From positions 124,001 to 188,000 of the forward strand of contig NZ_FPBC01000009.1 of the NCBI RefSeq assembly GCF_900116605.1: a DNA stretch of 64,000 nucleotides, given 5' to 3'. This stretch comes from Pseudomonas marincola (GTDB lineage Bacteria > Pseudomonadota > Gammaproteobacteria > Pseudomonadales > Pseudomonadaceae). The position numbers and the translations under genes are program-made. Below are positions 42,563 through 52,421 of the stretch, one piece after another; the stretch's first letter is position 1, and the number at the start of each line of letters is the position of its first letter. The notes below the pieces were generated by a model, which did not search any database, was not told the DNA's origin, and worked only from the letters and a program-made list of their open reading frames with translations.

Positions 42563-45406
42563 ATGGCGCAGTTTGAACCGGGGCAACGCTGGATTAGTGA
42601 CAGCGAAGCGGAGCTGGGCTTGGGAACCATCCTCATGCAGGAAGGCCGCATGCTCACTGTGCTCTTCCCGGCGACGGGCGAAACACGCCAATACGCGGCG
42701 CGCAATGCACCGCTGACCCGCGTGCGCTTTTCTCCTGGTGACGAGATCACTCATTTCGAAGGCTGGAAACTGACCGTACAGGAAGTCGACGATATCGACG
42801 GCCTGCTGGTTTATCACGGCCTCAATGAGCAGCATCAGAGCATTACGCTGCCGGAGACTCAGCTCTCCAACTTCATCCAGTTCCGTCTTGCCAGCGACCG
42901 CCTGTTTGCCGGGCAGATTGATCCACTGGCCTGGTTCGGCCTGCGTTATCGCACGCTCGAATTTACCAGCAAACAACTGCAGTCGAAACTGTGGGGCTTA
43001 GGCGGCGTGCGTGCCCAACCGATCGCGCACCAGTTGCACATCGCCCGCGAAGTGGCCGACCGGGTTGCGCCGCGCGTACTGCTGGCGGACGAAGTGGGTC
43101 TGGGTAAAACCATCGAAGCCGGTCTGGTTATTCACCGCCAACTGCTTTCGGGCCGTGCCAGCCGCATCCTGATTCTGGTGCCGGAAAACCTCCAGCACCA
43201 GTGGCTGGTCGAAATGCGCCGCCGCTTCAACCTCGACGTCGCCCTGTTTGACGCCGAACGCTTCATCGAAAGCGATGCCAGCAACCCGTTTGAAGATTGC
43301 CAACTGGCGCTGGTCGCGCTTGAGTGGCTGCGTGAAGACGAGAAAGCTCAAGACGCATTGTTTGCTGCCGGCTGGGATTTGATGGTCGTCGACGAGGCCC
43401 ATCACCTGGTTTGGCATCCGGAAAAAAGCAGCCCGGAATATGCGCTGGTCGAACAGCTTGCCGAGGTTATCCCGGGCGTCCTGCTGCTCACCGCAACGCC
43501 AGAGCAATTGGGACAAGACAGCCACTTTGCGCGCTTGCGCCTGCTCGACCCGCACCGTTTCCATGACCTTGAAGCGTTCCGCGCCGAAAGCGCCAACTAC
43601 CGTCCGGTGGCCGAAGCCGTTCAAGAGCTGCTCGACCACGGCCAGCTCTCTGCCGGTGCACATAAAACTGTGCATGACTTCCTCGGCGCCGAAGGCGAAG
43701 AGCTGCTGGATGCCGTGAACAAGGGTGACGCCGAAGCATCAGCGCGACTGGTTCGCGAGCTGCTAGACCGCCACGGCACCGGCCGCCTGCTTTTCCGTAA
43801 CACCCGCGCGGCGGTACAAGGCTTCCCCGAGCGCGAACTGCACCCCTACCCGCTGCCGAGCCCGGACGAATACCTGGAGCTGCCAATTGGCGAGCACCCG
43901 GATCTTTATCCCGAGGTCAGCTATCAGGCCCAGCCTGAGGTTGAGGACGAGCAGCGCTGGTGGCGCATCGACCCACGCGTAGAGTGGTTGATCGACACCC
44001 TGAAGATGCTCAAGAAGTTCAAGGTGCTGGTGATTTGTGCGCACGCCGAAACGGCCATGGATCTTGAAGATGCCCTGCGCGTTCGCTCCGGCATCCCGGC
44101 GACTGTGTTCCATGAAGGCATGAGCATTCTTGAGCGCGACCGGGCAGCGGCATACTTTGCAGACGAAGAGTTTGGCGCCCAAGTACTGATCTGCTCGGAA
44201 ATCGGCAGCGAAGGTCGCAACTTCCAGTTTGCCCACCATCTGGTGCTGTTCGACCTGCCAGCTCACCCGGATCTGCTTGAGCAGCGCATTGGCCGTCTCG
44301 ACCGTATTGGCCAGAAGCACCGCATTCAACTGCACGTGCCGTATCTGGAAAACAGCCCGCAAGAGCGCTTGTTCCAGTGGTATCACGAAGCGCTGAACGC
44401 GTTCCTCGCAACTTGCCCGACCGGCAACGCGCTGCAGCATAAGTTCGGCAGCCGCATGCTGCCACTGCTTGAAGGCGGTGATGACGGCCAATGGCAAGAA
44501 CTGGCTGACGAATGCAAGGCCGAGCGTCTGCGCCTTGAAGATGAACTGCACGCTGGCCGCGACCGCCTGCTGGAACTCAACTCGGGCGGTGCTGGCGAAG
44601 GCGAGCAGCTGGTCGAGGAAATTCTCGAACAGGACGACCAATTCGCCCTGCCGATCTACATGGAACAGTTGTTCAACGCTTTCGGCATCGACAGCGAAGA
44701 CCATTCCGACAACGCCCTGATCCTGCGCCCGAGCGAGAAAATGCTCGATGCCAGCTTCCCGCTGGGCAGCGACGAAGGCGTGACCATCACCTATGACCGC
44801 GACCTGGCACTGGCCCGCGAAGACATGCAGTTCCTCACGTGGGAGCACCCAATGGTTCAAGGCGGCATGGATCTGGTGCGTTCAGGCTCAATGGGCAACA
44901 CCGGCGTCGCGCTGATCAAAAACAAGGCCCTCAAGCCAGGTACCGTTCTGCTTGAGCTGCTTTACGTCAGTGAAGTAGTAGCGCCACGCGCACTGCAATT
45001 GGGTCGCTACTTGCCACCCGCTGCATTGCGTTGCCTGCTCGACGCCAATGGCAATGATCTGGCCAGCAAGGTGGCGTTCGAAACCCTCAACGACCAGCTC
45101 GAAAGCGTGCCACGCGCCAGCGCCAACAAGTTTGTGCAGGCGCAACGTGATGCGCTCAACCCGCAGATCAGTGTCGGCGAAGACAAGGTTTCACCGCGCC
45201 ATCTGGAGCGTGTTGCCGACGCTAAACATCGTCTGGCGGCTGATCTCGATGAAGAGCTTGCCCGCTTGACCGCCCTGCAGGCAGTCAACCCGAGTGTGCG
45301 CGACAGCGAACTGGAAACCTTGCGCCAAATCCGCAGCAAAGGCCTGGCAGCACTGGACAAGGCAGCGCTGCGCCTCGAAGCCATTCGGGTGTTGGTCGCG
45401 GGATAA
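42563..45406 (+). CDS. rapA: RNA polymerase-associated ATPase RapA
   Basis: 947 residues from the ATG at 42563, with AGGAGA before it; the upstream in-frame Met at 42503 lacks one. N-terminal Tudor-like domains ([25 protein letters not shown]), then the Swi2/Snf2 ATPase with Walker [16 protein letters not shown] near residue 175, DEAH in VVDEAHHL, and helicase motifs V/VI ([27 protein letters not shown]). RapA binds core RNA polymerase and helps it recycle after termination. Stand-alone; a compound hairpin follows. Confidence 0.97.
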   Translation: MAQFEPGQRWISDSEAELGLGTILMQEGRMLTVLFPATGETRQYAARNAPLTRVRFSPGDEITHFEGWKLTVQEVDDIDGLLVYHGLNEQHQSITLPETQLSNFIQFRLASDRLFAGQIDPLAWFGLRYRTLEFTSKQLQSKLWGLGGVRAQPIAHQLHIAREVADRVAPRVLLADEVGLGKTIEAGLVIHRQLLSGRASRILILVPENLQHQWLVEMRRRFNLDVALFDAERFIESDASNPFEDCQLALVALEWLREDEKAQDALFAAGWDLMVVDEAHHLVWHPEKSSPEYALVEQLAEVIPGVLLLTATPEQLGQDSHFARLRLLDPHRFHDLEAFRAESANYRPVAEAVQELLDHGQLSAGAHKTVHDFLGAEGEELLDAVNKGDAEASARLVRELLDRHGTGRLLFRNTRAAVQGFPERELHPYPLPSPDEYLELPIGEHPDLYPEVSYQAQPEVEDEQRWWRIDPRVEWLIDTLKMLKKFKVLVICAHAETAMDLEDALRVRSGIPATVFHEGMSILERDRAAAYFADEEFGAQVLICSEIGSEGRNFQFAHHLVLFDLPAHPDLLEQRIGRLDRIGQKHRIQLHVPYLENSPQERLFQWYHEALNAFLATCPTGNALQHKFGSRMLPLLEGGDDGQWQELADECKAERLRLEDELHAGRDRLLELNSGGAGEGEQLVEEILEQDDQFALPIYMEQLFNAFGIDSEDHSDNALILRPSEKMLDASFPLGSDEGVTITYDRDLALAREDMQFLTWEHPMVQGGMDLVRSGSMGNTGVALIKNKALKPGTVLLELLYVSEVVAPRALQLGRYLPPAALRCLLDANGNDLASKVAFETLNDQLESVPRASANKFVQAQRDALNPQISVGEDKVSPRHLERVADAKHRLAADLDEELARLTALQAVNPSVRDSELETLRQIRSKGLAALDKAALRLEAIRVLVAG

Positions 45407-45419
45407 AGAACAGTCCAGG

Positions 45420-45459
45420 GTGCCCGAGTAACCTTGTTTTTTTCAGGGTTTTAGGGCAC
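45420..45459 (+). terminator. compound hairpin after rapA
   Basis: Outer stem GTGCCC / GGGCAC (45420-45425, 45454-45459) encloses an inner 7-bp stem AACCTTG / CAGGGTT (45430-45436, 45444-45450, one G-U) with a T7 loop. There is no T-tail, so termination is uncertain. Confidence 0.4.
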
Positions 45460-45602
45460 TAATGGAGAGTGTCTCTTTACAAGGTTCAAGCAAACGGACT
45501 CGAGTACAGGCGCGGGTGTTCTACACTTGGCTTTCAGATGATGCCCATTTGATGGCACACTTCACACCAGTACTCGACACTCGCCGATTGCGAAAGGAAT
45601 CC

Positions 45603-47264
45603 ATGAGCGCGATACGCCGCTTCTGCCGAGCGACCAAGCTCGGGAATCTGCTGATTATCACAACAGTCCTGCTCTGTTGTCTGACATCGCCTCTCGCCGC
45701 TGCAGAACCTATTCGCCTGCAACTCCGCTGGCTGCACCAATTTCAGTTTGCCGGCTATTACATGGCCAAGGAAAAAGGCTTCTATCGCGAGGCCGGCATG
45801 GATGTGGATATCGTTGAGGGTGGGCCGAATGCGCCCAAGGCGATCGACAGCATGCTCTCCGGTGAAAGCGACTTTGCCATCGCCAACAGTGGGCTGGTAA
45901 TCGCACATATGCAAGGCAAGCCGGTGGTTGCACTGGCGGCGATCATGCAAAGCTCACCCAGCGCCTGGATTGTGCTGGCGGACTCAAATATTTTCACGCC
46001 GCTGGACCTTGCCGATAAGCGCCTGATGCTGCTGCCCTTGCCGGAAAGTGCCGAGCTACGCCTGACCCTGTTGCGCGAAGGAATAAGCCTCAACAACCTG
46101 AACATCACCAACGCCAGTTTCAATCCACAGGACCTTATCGATCACAAGATTGATGCCTACGACGGCTACAGCACCAACGAGCCCTTCTGGCTCGAGCAAC
46201 AAGGTGTGCCGTACCGGCTGATCCGGCCACGCGAATACGGGGTGAACTTCTACAACGACATCCTTACCACGCGCACAACCCTGATCGAGCAACGCCCGGA
46301 GATGGTCGACGCCTTTGTTCGTGCGAGCTTGCAGGGCTGGCAATACGCGCTGGATCATATCGAAGAAACCATTGCAGTTATCCACGCGCAATACGCGCCA
46401 AACAAGAGCCTTGAGCACCTGCGCTTTGAAGCCGAGGCAATCCGCGAGCTGGTGATGCCGGAACTGGTGCAAATCGGCCATATGAATCCGGGTCGCTGGA
46501 AAACCATCGCCGCCAGCTATAAAGAGCTGGGCATGGCCGATGGTCCGCTCGACCTTGAGCAATTCATTTATCACCACAAAGAACCCGCAGATTACAGCCG
46601 CTTGTATGCCTTGCTCGCTGCCAGCCTGCTGGTGTTATTGTTGGTGGGCGCATTTGCCTTGCGTCTGACGCGACTCACCGGCCGCCTGCGCCGCGAGGTG
46701 TCCGCGCGAATAGAGGTTGAGCACGAACTGCTGAAAACCAACCAGCAATTGGAGAAACTGGCCAATACCGATCGCCTTACAGGCTTGTGGAATCGCCTTA
46801 AGCTGGAGGAAGTTGCCAACATCGAAATCCGCCGTGCCGAGCGCTACGACTTTGCTCTGAGCCTACTGTTTTTTGATATCGATCACTTCAAAGCCATTAA
46901 CGACCAATACGGTCACGAGGTTGGCGATCAAACCCTGGCCTGCCTCAGCGAGCTGCTCCAGCAGCACCTGCGCGAAGCGGACAGCCTCTGCCGTTGGGGC
47001 GGTGAGGAGTTCCTGTTATTGATGCCGCACACCGATCTTTCGCAAGCCAGCAGCATGGCTGAAAAACTGCGCAGCCTGATCGCCAATACGCCGATAACGC
47101 CTGAGGTGTCGTTCACCGCAAGCTTCGGGGTGGCCCAATGGCAAAAGGGGCAAAACCTTGACGAACTGATCCAGCAAGCCGACCAGCGCCTGTATCGCGC
47201 CAAGGCGCTGGGACGTAATCGGGTCGAGGCCGGCAATGTGACCGTGGTCGCCTCAACCCAATAA
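45603..47264 (+). CDS. diguanylate cyclase with periplasmic THI5/NMT1-like binding domain
   Basis: 553 residues from the ATG at 45603 (AAGGAA before it; earlier Met codons lack support). Signal-anchor (about 15-34), a solute-binding domain of the SsuA/THI5/NMT1 type (EPIRLQLRWLHQFQFAGYYMAKEKGFYREAGMDVDIVEGG, to about 315), one membrane helix (about 335-357), a short coiled linker and a GGDEF domain with active GGEEF at 466-470 and an intact inhibitory RxxD (READ, 457-460). So a c-di-GMP synthase sensing a small periplasmic ligand, possibly a pyrimidine-like or taurine-like compound, and subject to product inhibition. Monocistronic. Confidence 0.92.
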   Translation: MSAIRRFCRATKLGNLLIITTVLLCCLTSPLAAAEPIRLQLRWLHQFQFAGYYMAKEKGFYREAGMDVDIVEGGPNAPKAIDSMLSGESDFAIANSGLVIAHMQGKPVVALAAIMQSSPSAWIVLADSNIFTPLDLADKRLMLLPLPESAELRLTLLREGISLNNLNITNASFNPQDLIDHKIDAYDGYSTNEPFWLEQQGVPYRLIRPREYGVNFYNDILTTRTTLIEQRPEMVDAFVRASLQGWQYALDHIEETIAVIHAQYAPNKSLEHLRFEAEAIRELVMPELVQIGHMNPGRWKTIAASYKELGMADGPLDLEQFIYHHKEPADYSRLYALLAASLLVLLLVGAFALRLTRLTGRLRREVSARIEVEHELLKTNQQLEKLANTDRLTGLWNRLKLEEVANIEIRRAERYDFALSLLFFDIDHFKAINDQYGHEVGDQTLACLSELLQQHLREADSLCRWGGEEFLLLMPHTDLSQASSMAEKLRSLIANTPITPEVSFTASFGVAQWQKGQNLDELIQQADQRLYRAKALGRNRVEAGNVTVVASTQ

Positions 47265-47275
47265 CCGCAGCGGGC

Positions 47276-48067
47276 TTAGCTGCCGAGGGTTTTGCGCCAC
47301 TCAGCCAACCAGTCCAGACTCGCCGTCGTGCCCACATCGCCGGGACGATATTCCGCCGCGATCCAACCCTGATAACCACTGGCTTTGAGCGCCGCCATTG
47401 CCGGTGCAAAGTCGACCTCACCGGTCCCAGGCGCACCGCGTCCCGGACAATCGGCAAATTGCACGTGGCCAATTCGCCCGGCCAACAAGGCAATCCCGGC
47501 GACCAGCGCAATACCCTGCCGCGCCATGTGATACAGGTCGTACTGGGCCATGAAATTAGGATGATCAACCAGGCGAATCAACTCATCCAGATGCTCCGGG
47601 GTATTGATCAGAAAGCCTGGCATATCCAGCGGATTGATCGCCTCCGCGACCAGTTTAATGCCCAGCTGTGCAAAGGCCTCGGCACTCTTGCGCAGGTTTG
47701 CGCCCAGAGTGGCCAGTGCCTGCTCACGACTGACGCCCTGAGCAAGGCGTCCCGGCAAGATATTCACCGAGGCCGGACGCACCATCGCGGCGTAGCTGAG
47801 CGTCTGCTCCAGCGCCGCATCGAACTCGGCCTGGCGTGCCGGCACGGCGGCAAGACCAGCGCCGCCATCCATGAAATCACCGGCTGGCAGGTTGATCAGC
47901 ACCAGCGGCATGTCTGCACGCTCCAGCGCCTCCTTGAAGCGAATTGCCGGGACTTCATATGGGAACTGCACTTCGACACCGTCAAAGCCAGCCACGCGAG
48001 CGGCCAGAATGCGCTCGATCAAGGGGACTTCGGTAAACATCATCGACAGGTTTGCAGCGATTTTCAT
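47276..48067 (-). CDS. hyi: hydroxypyruvate isomerase
   Basis: 263 residues, TIM-barrel xylose-isomerase-like fold. MKIAANLSMMFTEVPLIERILAARVAGFDGVE, the metal-binding Glu in VAEAINPLDMPGF, YDLYHMARQG, QFADCPGRGAPGTGEVDF and AAEYRP fit Hyi. It interconverts hydroxypyruvate and tartronate semialdehyde in glyoxylate use. Overlaps the upstream reductase gene by 4 nt. Glyoxylate carboligase (gcl), the usual first gene, is not adjacent; the enzyme could instead be an OtnI-type isomerase. Confidence 0.88.
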   Translation of the reverse strand: MKIAANLSMMFTEVPLIERILAARVAGFDGVEVQFPYEVPAIRFKEALERADMPLVLINLPAGDFMDGGAGLAAVPARQAEFDAALEQTLSYAAMVRPASVNILPGRLAQGVSREQALATLGANLRKSAEAFAQLGIKLVAEAINPLDMPGFLINTPEHLDELIRLVDHPNFMAQYDLYHMARQGIALVAGIALLAGRIGHVQFADCPGRGAPGTGEVDFAPAMAALKASGYQGWIAAEYRPGDVGTTASLDWLAEWRKTLGS

Positions 48068-48954
48068 GCCTTCGGCTCCCGGTACATTTCAATCAGGGTG
48101 GAGGGGTCTCGCGCCGCGTTGCCCTGACTGGCATGCAGGCGCATCAGTTGCGCAGCCAAGCCAGTCGCGGGCGTAGACGACGCGGTTTCGCGGGATAGTT
48201 TGACCGCTGTATCGAGGTCTTTGAGGAGTGTACGCACATGCCACTTGATCGGCTCAAACTCGCTGCTGGCCATCTGCGGTGCGAGAATCTGCAGTGGCTT
48301 GGAGTCGGCGAAACCACCGGCCAACGCCGAGGCAATCAGCGTGGCATCGACACCCGACTTTTCCGCCAAGGCCACAACCTCGGCGATCACCAGCGCGTTG
48401 CAGGCGACGATCATCTGGTTGCAGACCTTGGTCACCTGCCCAGCGCCCACATCGCCCATGCGCGTGAGGCGCTGGCCTAAATTATCGAGCAGCGGCCGCA
48501 CCCGCTCGATGTCTTCCACGCGCCCGCCGGCCATGATCGCCAGCGTACCGTTTTCAGCGCCCGGCGTACCGCCGGACACTGGTGCATCAACCCAGCGCAT
48601 GCCGGTTCGCTGCTCAAGCTCAGCGGCCATCTGCCGGGTTGCGCTGGGCTCAAGGCTGGAAAAGTCCAGCAGCAACTGGCCGGGCTTGGCATTCTCGACA
48701 ATGCCGCCCGGGCCAAATACCACCTCGCGCACCACGCTTGTATCGGCCAGACACAGCATGATGATCTCGGCATCGGCACACAACTGGGCCGGGCTGCTGA
48801 CAGCGCGGGCACCGGCTTCAAGCAGCGGCTGGCATTTGTCCGGCGAGCGATTCCACACCGTCAACGGATAGCCCGCCGCTAGCAAGCGGCGGGTCATAGG
48901 CAGGCCCATCAGGCCTATTCCGGCAAAAGCTACAGCAGGCAGCGACCCAGACAT
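48064..48954 (-). CDS. glxR: tartronate semialdehyde reductase-like NAD(P)-dependent beta-hydroxyacid dehydrogenase
   Basis: 296 residues from the ATG at 48954 (GGAG 6 nt upstream); ATG at 48966 is an alternative. Rossmann motif GIGLMGLPMTRRLLAAGYPL, substrate loop DAPVSGGTPGAENGTL and catalytic Lys in GAGQVTKVCNQM define the 3-hydroxyisobutyrate-dehydrogenase family. Coupled to hyi it most likely reduces tartronate semialdehyde to D-glycerate. Divergent from ridA. Other family members act on different hydroxyacids, so the substrate is inferred from the neighbour. Confidence 0.85.
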   Translation of the reverse strand: MSGSLPAVAFAGIGLMGLPMTRRLLAAGYPLTVWNRSPDKCQPLLEAGARAVSSPAQLCADAEIIMLCLADTSVVREVVFGPGGIVENAKPGQLLLDFSSLEPSATRQMAAELEQRTGMRWVDAPVSGGTPGAENGTLAIMAGGRVEDIERVRPLLDNLGQRLTRMGDVGAGQVTKVCNQMIVACNALVIAEVVALAEKSGVDATLIASALAGGFADSKPLQILAPQMASSEFEPIKWHVRTLLKDLDTAVKLSRETASSTPATGLAAQLMRLHASQGNAARDPSTLIEMYREPKA

Positions 48955-49112
48955 AAATGACTCCATGGTTGGCAAGGGCTTATCTTAAACCCAAAGCCGG
49001 TTCGTCATTCACCCTGTTTGCCGATTAGACTAGGGGCTCGCAGGCCTGCAGAATACTGGTGTAAAACGCCATCTGTGGCCTTGATTGTCCCTGCTTAAAA
49101 ATAAGGAATCCC

Positions 49113-49466
49113 ATGAACATCAGCCGTCACGAAACCTCTGCCCGCATGAGCCGCGTAGTCGTCCACAACAACACTGCCTACCTCTGCGGCCAGGTTGCAG
49201 AAGACCGCACGGCGGGCATTGAGGAACAAACCCGGACCATGCTGGCCAAGGTCGATGCGCTGCTGGAATCGGTTGGCAGCAGCCGCAAGCACATCCTTTC
49301 CGCCACGCTGTACATCAAGGACATGAGCTTGTTCGCCGGTATGAACAGCGTGTGGGACAGCTGGGTTCCAGAAGGCTTCGCGCCAGCCCGCGCCTGTGTC
49401 GAGGCGAGCATGGCCAGCCCGGAACTGCTGGTTGAAGTGTCGGTTATTGCCGCGATTGCCGAGTAA
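49113..49466 (+). CDS. RidA-family protein
   Basis: 117 residues of the YjgF/YER057c/UK114 fold: [49 protein letters not shown] and [23 protein letters not shown]. RidA hydrolyses reactive imines or enamines released by PLP enzymes; the Arg in PARACVEA is the usual substrate-binding Arg. An AraC regulator gene starts 5 bp after its stop, so the two are co-transcribed; the glyoxylate genes are divergent. Confidence 0.92.
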   Translation: MNISRHETSARMSRVVVHNNTAYLCGQVAEDRTAGIEEQTRTMLAKVDALLESVGSSRKHILSATLYIKDMSLFAGMNSVWDSWVPEGFAPARACVEASMASPELLVEVSVIAAIAE

Positions 49467-49471
49467 GCTCC

Positions 49472-50293
49472 ATGAGCCTGACCGTGCCGACATTCTGGCG
49501 AGCCGCAGCGCTGCCCTTTATCGAGGCGCGGTCAATTCTCGATGGCCGCAAGGTCTGTTATGCGCGCCACGCGCATGCGCACTTTTCAATCGGCGCCATC
49601 ACCTCGGGCCAGTGCACCTACATTAGCGGTGACCAGCAGCAAGTGATCGGCGAAGGCTGCGTGGTGTTGATGAATCCGCAGGTGGTGCATGCCTGCAATC
49701 CGATTGATGGCGAACCTTGGTCGTACCGGATGTTCTACGTCGACTGCCAATGGCTGGCCGCCATACAGGCGCAGCTCGACTCATCGGCCGCGCACTGTTT
49801 TCAACCTTACAAGCCGATTCTCACGCACTCACAACAGCTCTTTAGCGCGCTGAACCAGCTGTACATGCAGTTAACTGATGCGGCGCTGAGCACAGCGCAA
49901 AAACACACCGCCGCCGAGCAGTTCTTTGTGCAAATGCACGCCGAACTGACGGCAAATGAGCCTGACGCTGAACTCACATCTGCAGTGCATGCAAAGCTGC
50001 AATGCGCCGCCGACTATATCCAGGCCCATTGCGCCGAGCCGCTGAGCCTTGAGAAAATCTGTACGGTCGCGGGGCTTTCACGCTCGTATCTGATCCGCGC
50101 CTTTGCCCAGCATTTCGGGATGACTCCGCACGCGTATCTGACCAATCAACGCGTGCAACTGGCGCAGCGTTTACTGCAGCGCGGTGAGGTGATTGCCGAA
50201 GCGGCGCTGGCCGCCGGGTTTGCCGATCAGGCGCACCTGCAACGCACCTTCAAGCAGCACCTTGCGGCGACGCCCGGGCAATATCGCGGCTGA
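49472..50293 (+). CDS. AraC-family regulator with cupin sensor domain
   Basis: 273 residues. N-terminal cupin-like AraC_binding domain (HAHAHFSIGAITSGQCTYISGDQQQVIGEGCVVLMNPQVVHACNP, about 25-90) and C-terminal double helix-turn-helix (CAEPLSLEKICTVAGLSRSYLIRAFAQHFGMTPHAYLTNQRVQLAQ, then AALAAGFADQAHLQRTFKQHLAATPGQYR). This arrangement is common in regulators of neighbouring LysE-type exporters. It is 1 bp from the end of a convergent LysE gene and in operon with ridA. Confidence 0.92.
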   Translation: MSLTVPTFWRAAALPFIEARSILDGRKVCYARHAHAHFSIGAITSGQCTYISGDQQQVIGEGCVVLMNPQVVHACNPIDGEPWSYRMFYVDCQWLAAIQAQLDSSAAHCFQPYKPILTHSQQLFSALNQLYMQLTDAALSTAQKHTAAEQFFVQMHAELTANEPDAELTSAVHAKLQCAADYIQAHCAEPLSLEKICTVAGLSRSYLIRAFAQHFGMTPHAYLTNQRVQLAQRLLQRGEVIAEAALAAGFADQAHLQRTFKQHLAATPGQYRG

Positions 50294-50294
50294 A

Positions 50295-50882
50295 TCAACT
50301 GAGCAGCAAATACACGCAGCAAGCCACCAACAGCGCTGCCATCAGCCGGTTGAACAGGCGCATTGCCGCCGGTGTTTCAAGTACGCCGCGCAAGTAACTG
50401 CCCGCCACTGCCCAACTGGCAATTGAGACGTAACAAACCGCGAAGTAAATCAGGCTGAACTCGGCAACCTGACGCAAATTGCCCTCTTCAACAAACAAGC
50501 CCATGCCGGCAACACAGGCCATCCATGCTTTTGGATTGAGCCACTGCAACGTTGCGCCATAGAGCATTGAGGGCGCACTCGCCTTCTCGTCACGCCTGAT
50601 CTGTCCATCATCGACCGCAAGTTTGTAGGCCATGAACAACAAGAAAGCCACGCCGCCCAATTGAATGAACCGGGTCAGCGGCGGCCAGGCGCGCAATACC
50701 TCGTGCAGCCCCAAACCGATCAGCACCAGCAACAGGCAGAAGCCAACCGTGGCGCCGGTTACATGGCGCAAGCTGGCCCGCAGTCCAAACTGCACGCCCG
50801 CACTCAGCGCGACGATATTCACCGGCCCCGGCGTGATTGATGAGGCCAGCGCAAATGCGGCCATCGACACCCAGATACTCAT
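50295..50882 (-). CDS. LysE-family translocator
   Basis: 195 residues with about six membrane segments; ITPGPVNIVALSAGVQFGLRASLRHVTGATVGF at the start and LYGATLQWLNPKAWMACVAGMGLF in the middle mark the LysE/RhtB family. Probably exports an amino acid and may be controlled by the convergent AraC regulator, as such pairs often are. Differs in sequence from the other LysE gene at 11.4 kb. Confidence 0.9.
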   Translation of the reverse strand: MSIWVSMAAFALASSITPGPVNIVALSAGVQFGLRASLRHVTGATVGFCLLLVLIGLGLHEVLRAWPPLTRFIQLGGVAFLLFMAYKLAVDDGQIRRDEKASAPSMLYGATLQWLNPKAWMACVAGMGLFVEEGNLRQVAEFSLIYFAVCYVSIASWAVAGSYLRGVLETPAAMRLFNRLMAALLVACCVYLLLS

Positions 50883-50999
50883 ACACAGCCCTCACTCGTG
50901 GTTATCAGGTGCTCACGGTAACGGCCTTGCGCGCGTGCGGATTGAAGGAAAATACCCTTTACTGACAAGACCTTCATACGCTCAGCCAAAGGAGCTGAA

Positions 51000-51362
51000 A
51001 TGCCCAGCCACGAGACAATCAATTACGTCGAGTTTGCCGCGCGCGACATTGAAGCAACCAAAGCCTTCTTCAATCGCGCATTCGGCTGGACCTTCGACGA
51101 TTACGGCCCGGACTATTGCGCGTTCTCAGGACGCGGCCTGGACGGTGGCTTTTATCGCGCCGATATGGCCGCCACCACCGCCAACGGCAGCGCGCTGGTA
51201 GTGCTGTACAGCGATGACCTGGAAGCGACACTGAACAAGGTCAGCACTGCTGGCGGGCAGATCAACAAAGCCATTTACAGCTTCCCCGGTGGCCGCCGTT
51301 TTCACTTCATCGAACCCAGCGGTAATGAATTTGCGGTGTGGGGGCAGGCGCTGGAGCAGTAA
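51000..51362 (+). CDS. VOC-superfamily (glyoxalase/bleomycin-resistance-like) protein
   Basis: 120 residues, one VOC domain: NYVEFAARDIEATKAFFNRAFGWTFDDYGPDYCAF and the second half VVLYSDDLEATLNKVSTAGGQINKAIYSFPGGRRFHFIEPSGNEFAVW. AAAGGAGC ribosome site. Function within the superfamily is not determinable. Single gene, divergent from the LysE exporter. Confidence 0.9.
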   Translation: MPSHETINYVEFAARDIEATKAFFNRAFGWTFDDYGPDYCAFSGRGLDGGFYRADMAATTANGSALVVLYSDDLEATLNKVSTAGGQINKAIYSFPGGRRFHFIEPSGNEFAVWGQALEQ

Positions 51363-51525
51363 CCCGCAGCAATGCACGTCAACTAAGCAGCTGGTATCCA
51401 ACAAGGCACATTCTCCGCGCATTAACTGCGGCCTCAGCCGCGCATGCGCGGTTTTGCTAAACATTTATCACCGATAAACCTGCAACACGGTATGCTGCGC
51501 GCGCCCATTGCATGGCAATTACCTC

Positions 51526-51531
51526 TATAAT
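51526..51531 (+). promoter_or_regulatory. candidate -10 element for the oxyanion ABC operon
   Basis: A perfect TATAAT 38 bp before the substrate-binding-protein ATG. No good -35 hexamer sits 16-18 bp upstream, which suggests an activator-dependent promoter or chance. Confidence 0.35.
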
Positions 51532-51569
51532 TCGCCCGCTTTCCCCGCTATTGAACCGGAGAACCCGTC

Positions 51570-52421
51570 ATGATCAAGCGTACTTTTGTACTCGCTGCAG
51601 GCATCGCCCTGTCGCTCTCTGCTGTTTTCGCCAACGCTGCTGATGTTTTGCGCGTCTCGGCCATCCCCGATGAAGCCCCGACCGAACTGCTGCGCAAGTT
51701 CAAACCACTGGGCGCCTACCTTGAGCAACAACTTGGCATGAAGGTCGAGTTTGTGCCGGTAGCCGATTACGCCGCAGTGGTTGAGTCGCTGGCATCTGAT
51801 CGCCTCGACATGGCCTGGCTGGGTGGCTTCACCTTCGTGCAGACCCGCCTGAAAACCGGCAACGCTGTGCCACTGGTGCAGCGCGAGCAGGACGCCGAGT
51901 TCACCAGCAAATTCATCAGCGCCGACCCTGCAGTGAAATCGGTTAAAGACCTCAAAGGCAAAACCTTCGCCTTCGGTTCGGTTTCCTCGACTTCCGGCAG
52001 CCTGATGCCGCGCTACTTCATGCTTAAAGACGGGATCAAACCGGAAGAATTCTTCAGCCGCGTGGCCTACTCGGGCGCGCACGATGCCACCGCCGCCTGG
52101 GTCCAGGCTGGCAAGGCCGATGGCGGCGTGCTCAACGCCTCGGTGTGGGACAAACTGGTTGCGACTGGCAAGGTCGACACCACTAGAGTCAAAGTGATCG
52201 CCACGACCCCGACTTACTACGACTACAACTGGACCGTTCGCGGCACTCTCGATCCGGCCCTGCAAGCCAAAATCAAGGCCGCGTTCCTTGCACTGGATCC
52301 GGCTAACCCCGAGCAGAAAGCCATTCTGGATCTGCAGGCCGCCAGCCGCTTTATCGAAACCAAGCCTGAGAACTATGCAGGCATTGAGGAAGCAGCGCGC
52401 GCAGCTGGCCTGTTGAAGTGA
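51570..52421 (+). CDS. periplasmic oxyanion-binding protein of an ABC importer (putative selenate/phosphonate type)
   Basis: 283 residues with a signal peptide (cleavage near ANA-ADV). [63 protein letters not shown] is the PhnD/PtxB-like pattern for phosphate, phosphite and phosphonate binding; [15 protein letters not shown] contains the anion-binding Ser/Thr loop. The Pseudomonas subgroup with this gene order is generally labelled putative selenate transporter, without strong proof. First of four overlapping genes. Confidence 0.88.
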   Translation: MIKRTFVLAAGIALSLSAVFANAADVLRVSAIPDEAPTELLRKFKPLGAYLEQQLGMKVEFVPVADYAAVVESLASDRLDMAWLGGFTFVQTRLKTGNAVPLVQREQDAEFTSKFISADPAVKSVKDLKGKTFAFGSVSSTSGSLMPRYFMLKDGIKPEEFFSRVAYSGAHDATAAWVQAGKADGGVLNASVWDKLVATGKVDTTRVKVIATTPTYYDYNWTVRGTLDPALQAKIKAAFLALDPANPEQKAILDLQAASRFIETKPENYAGIEEAARAAGLLK

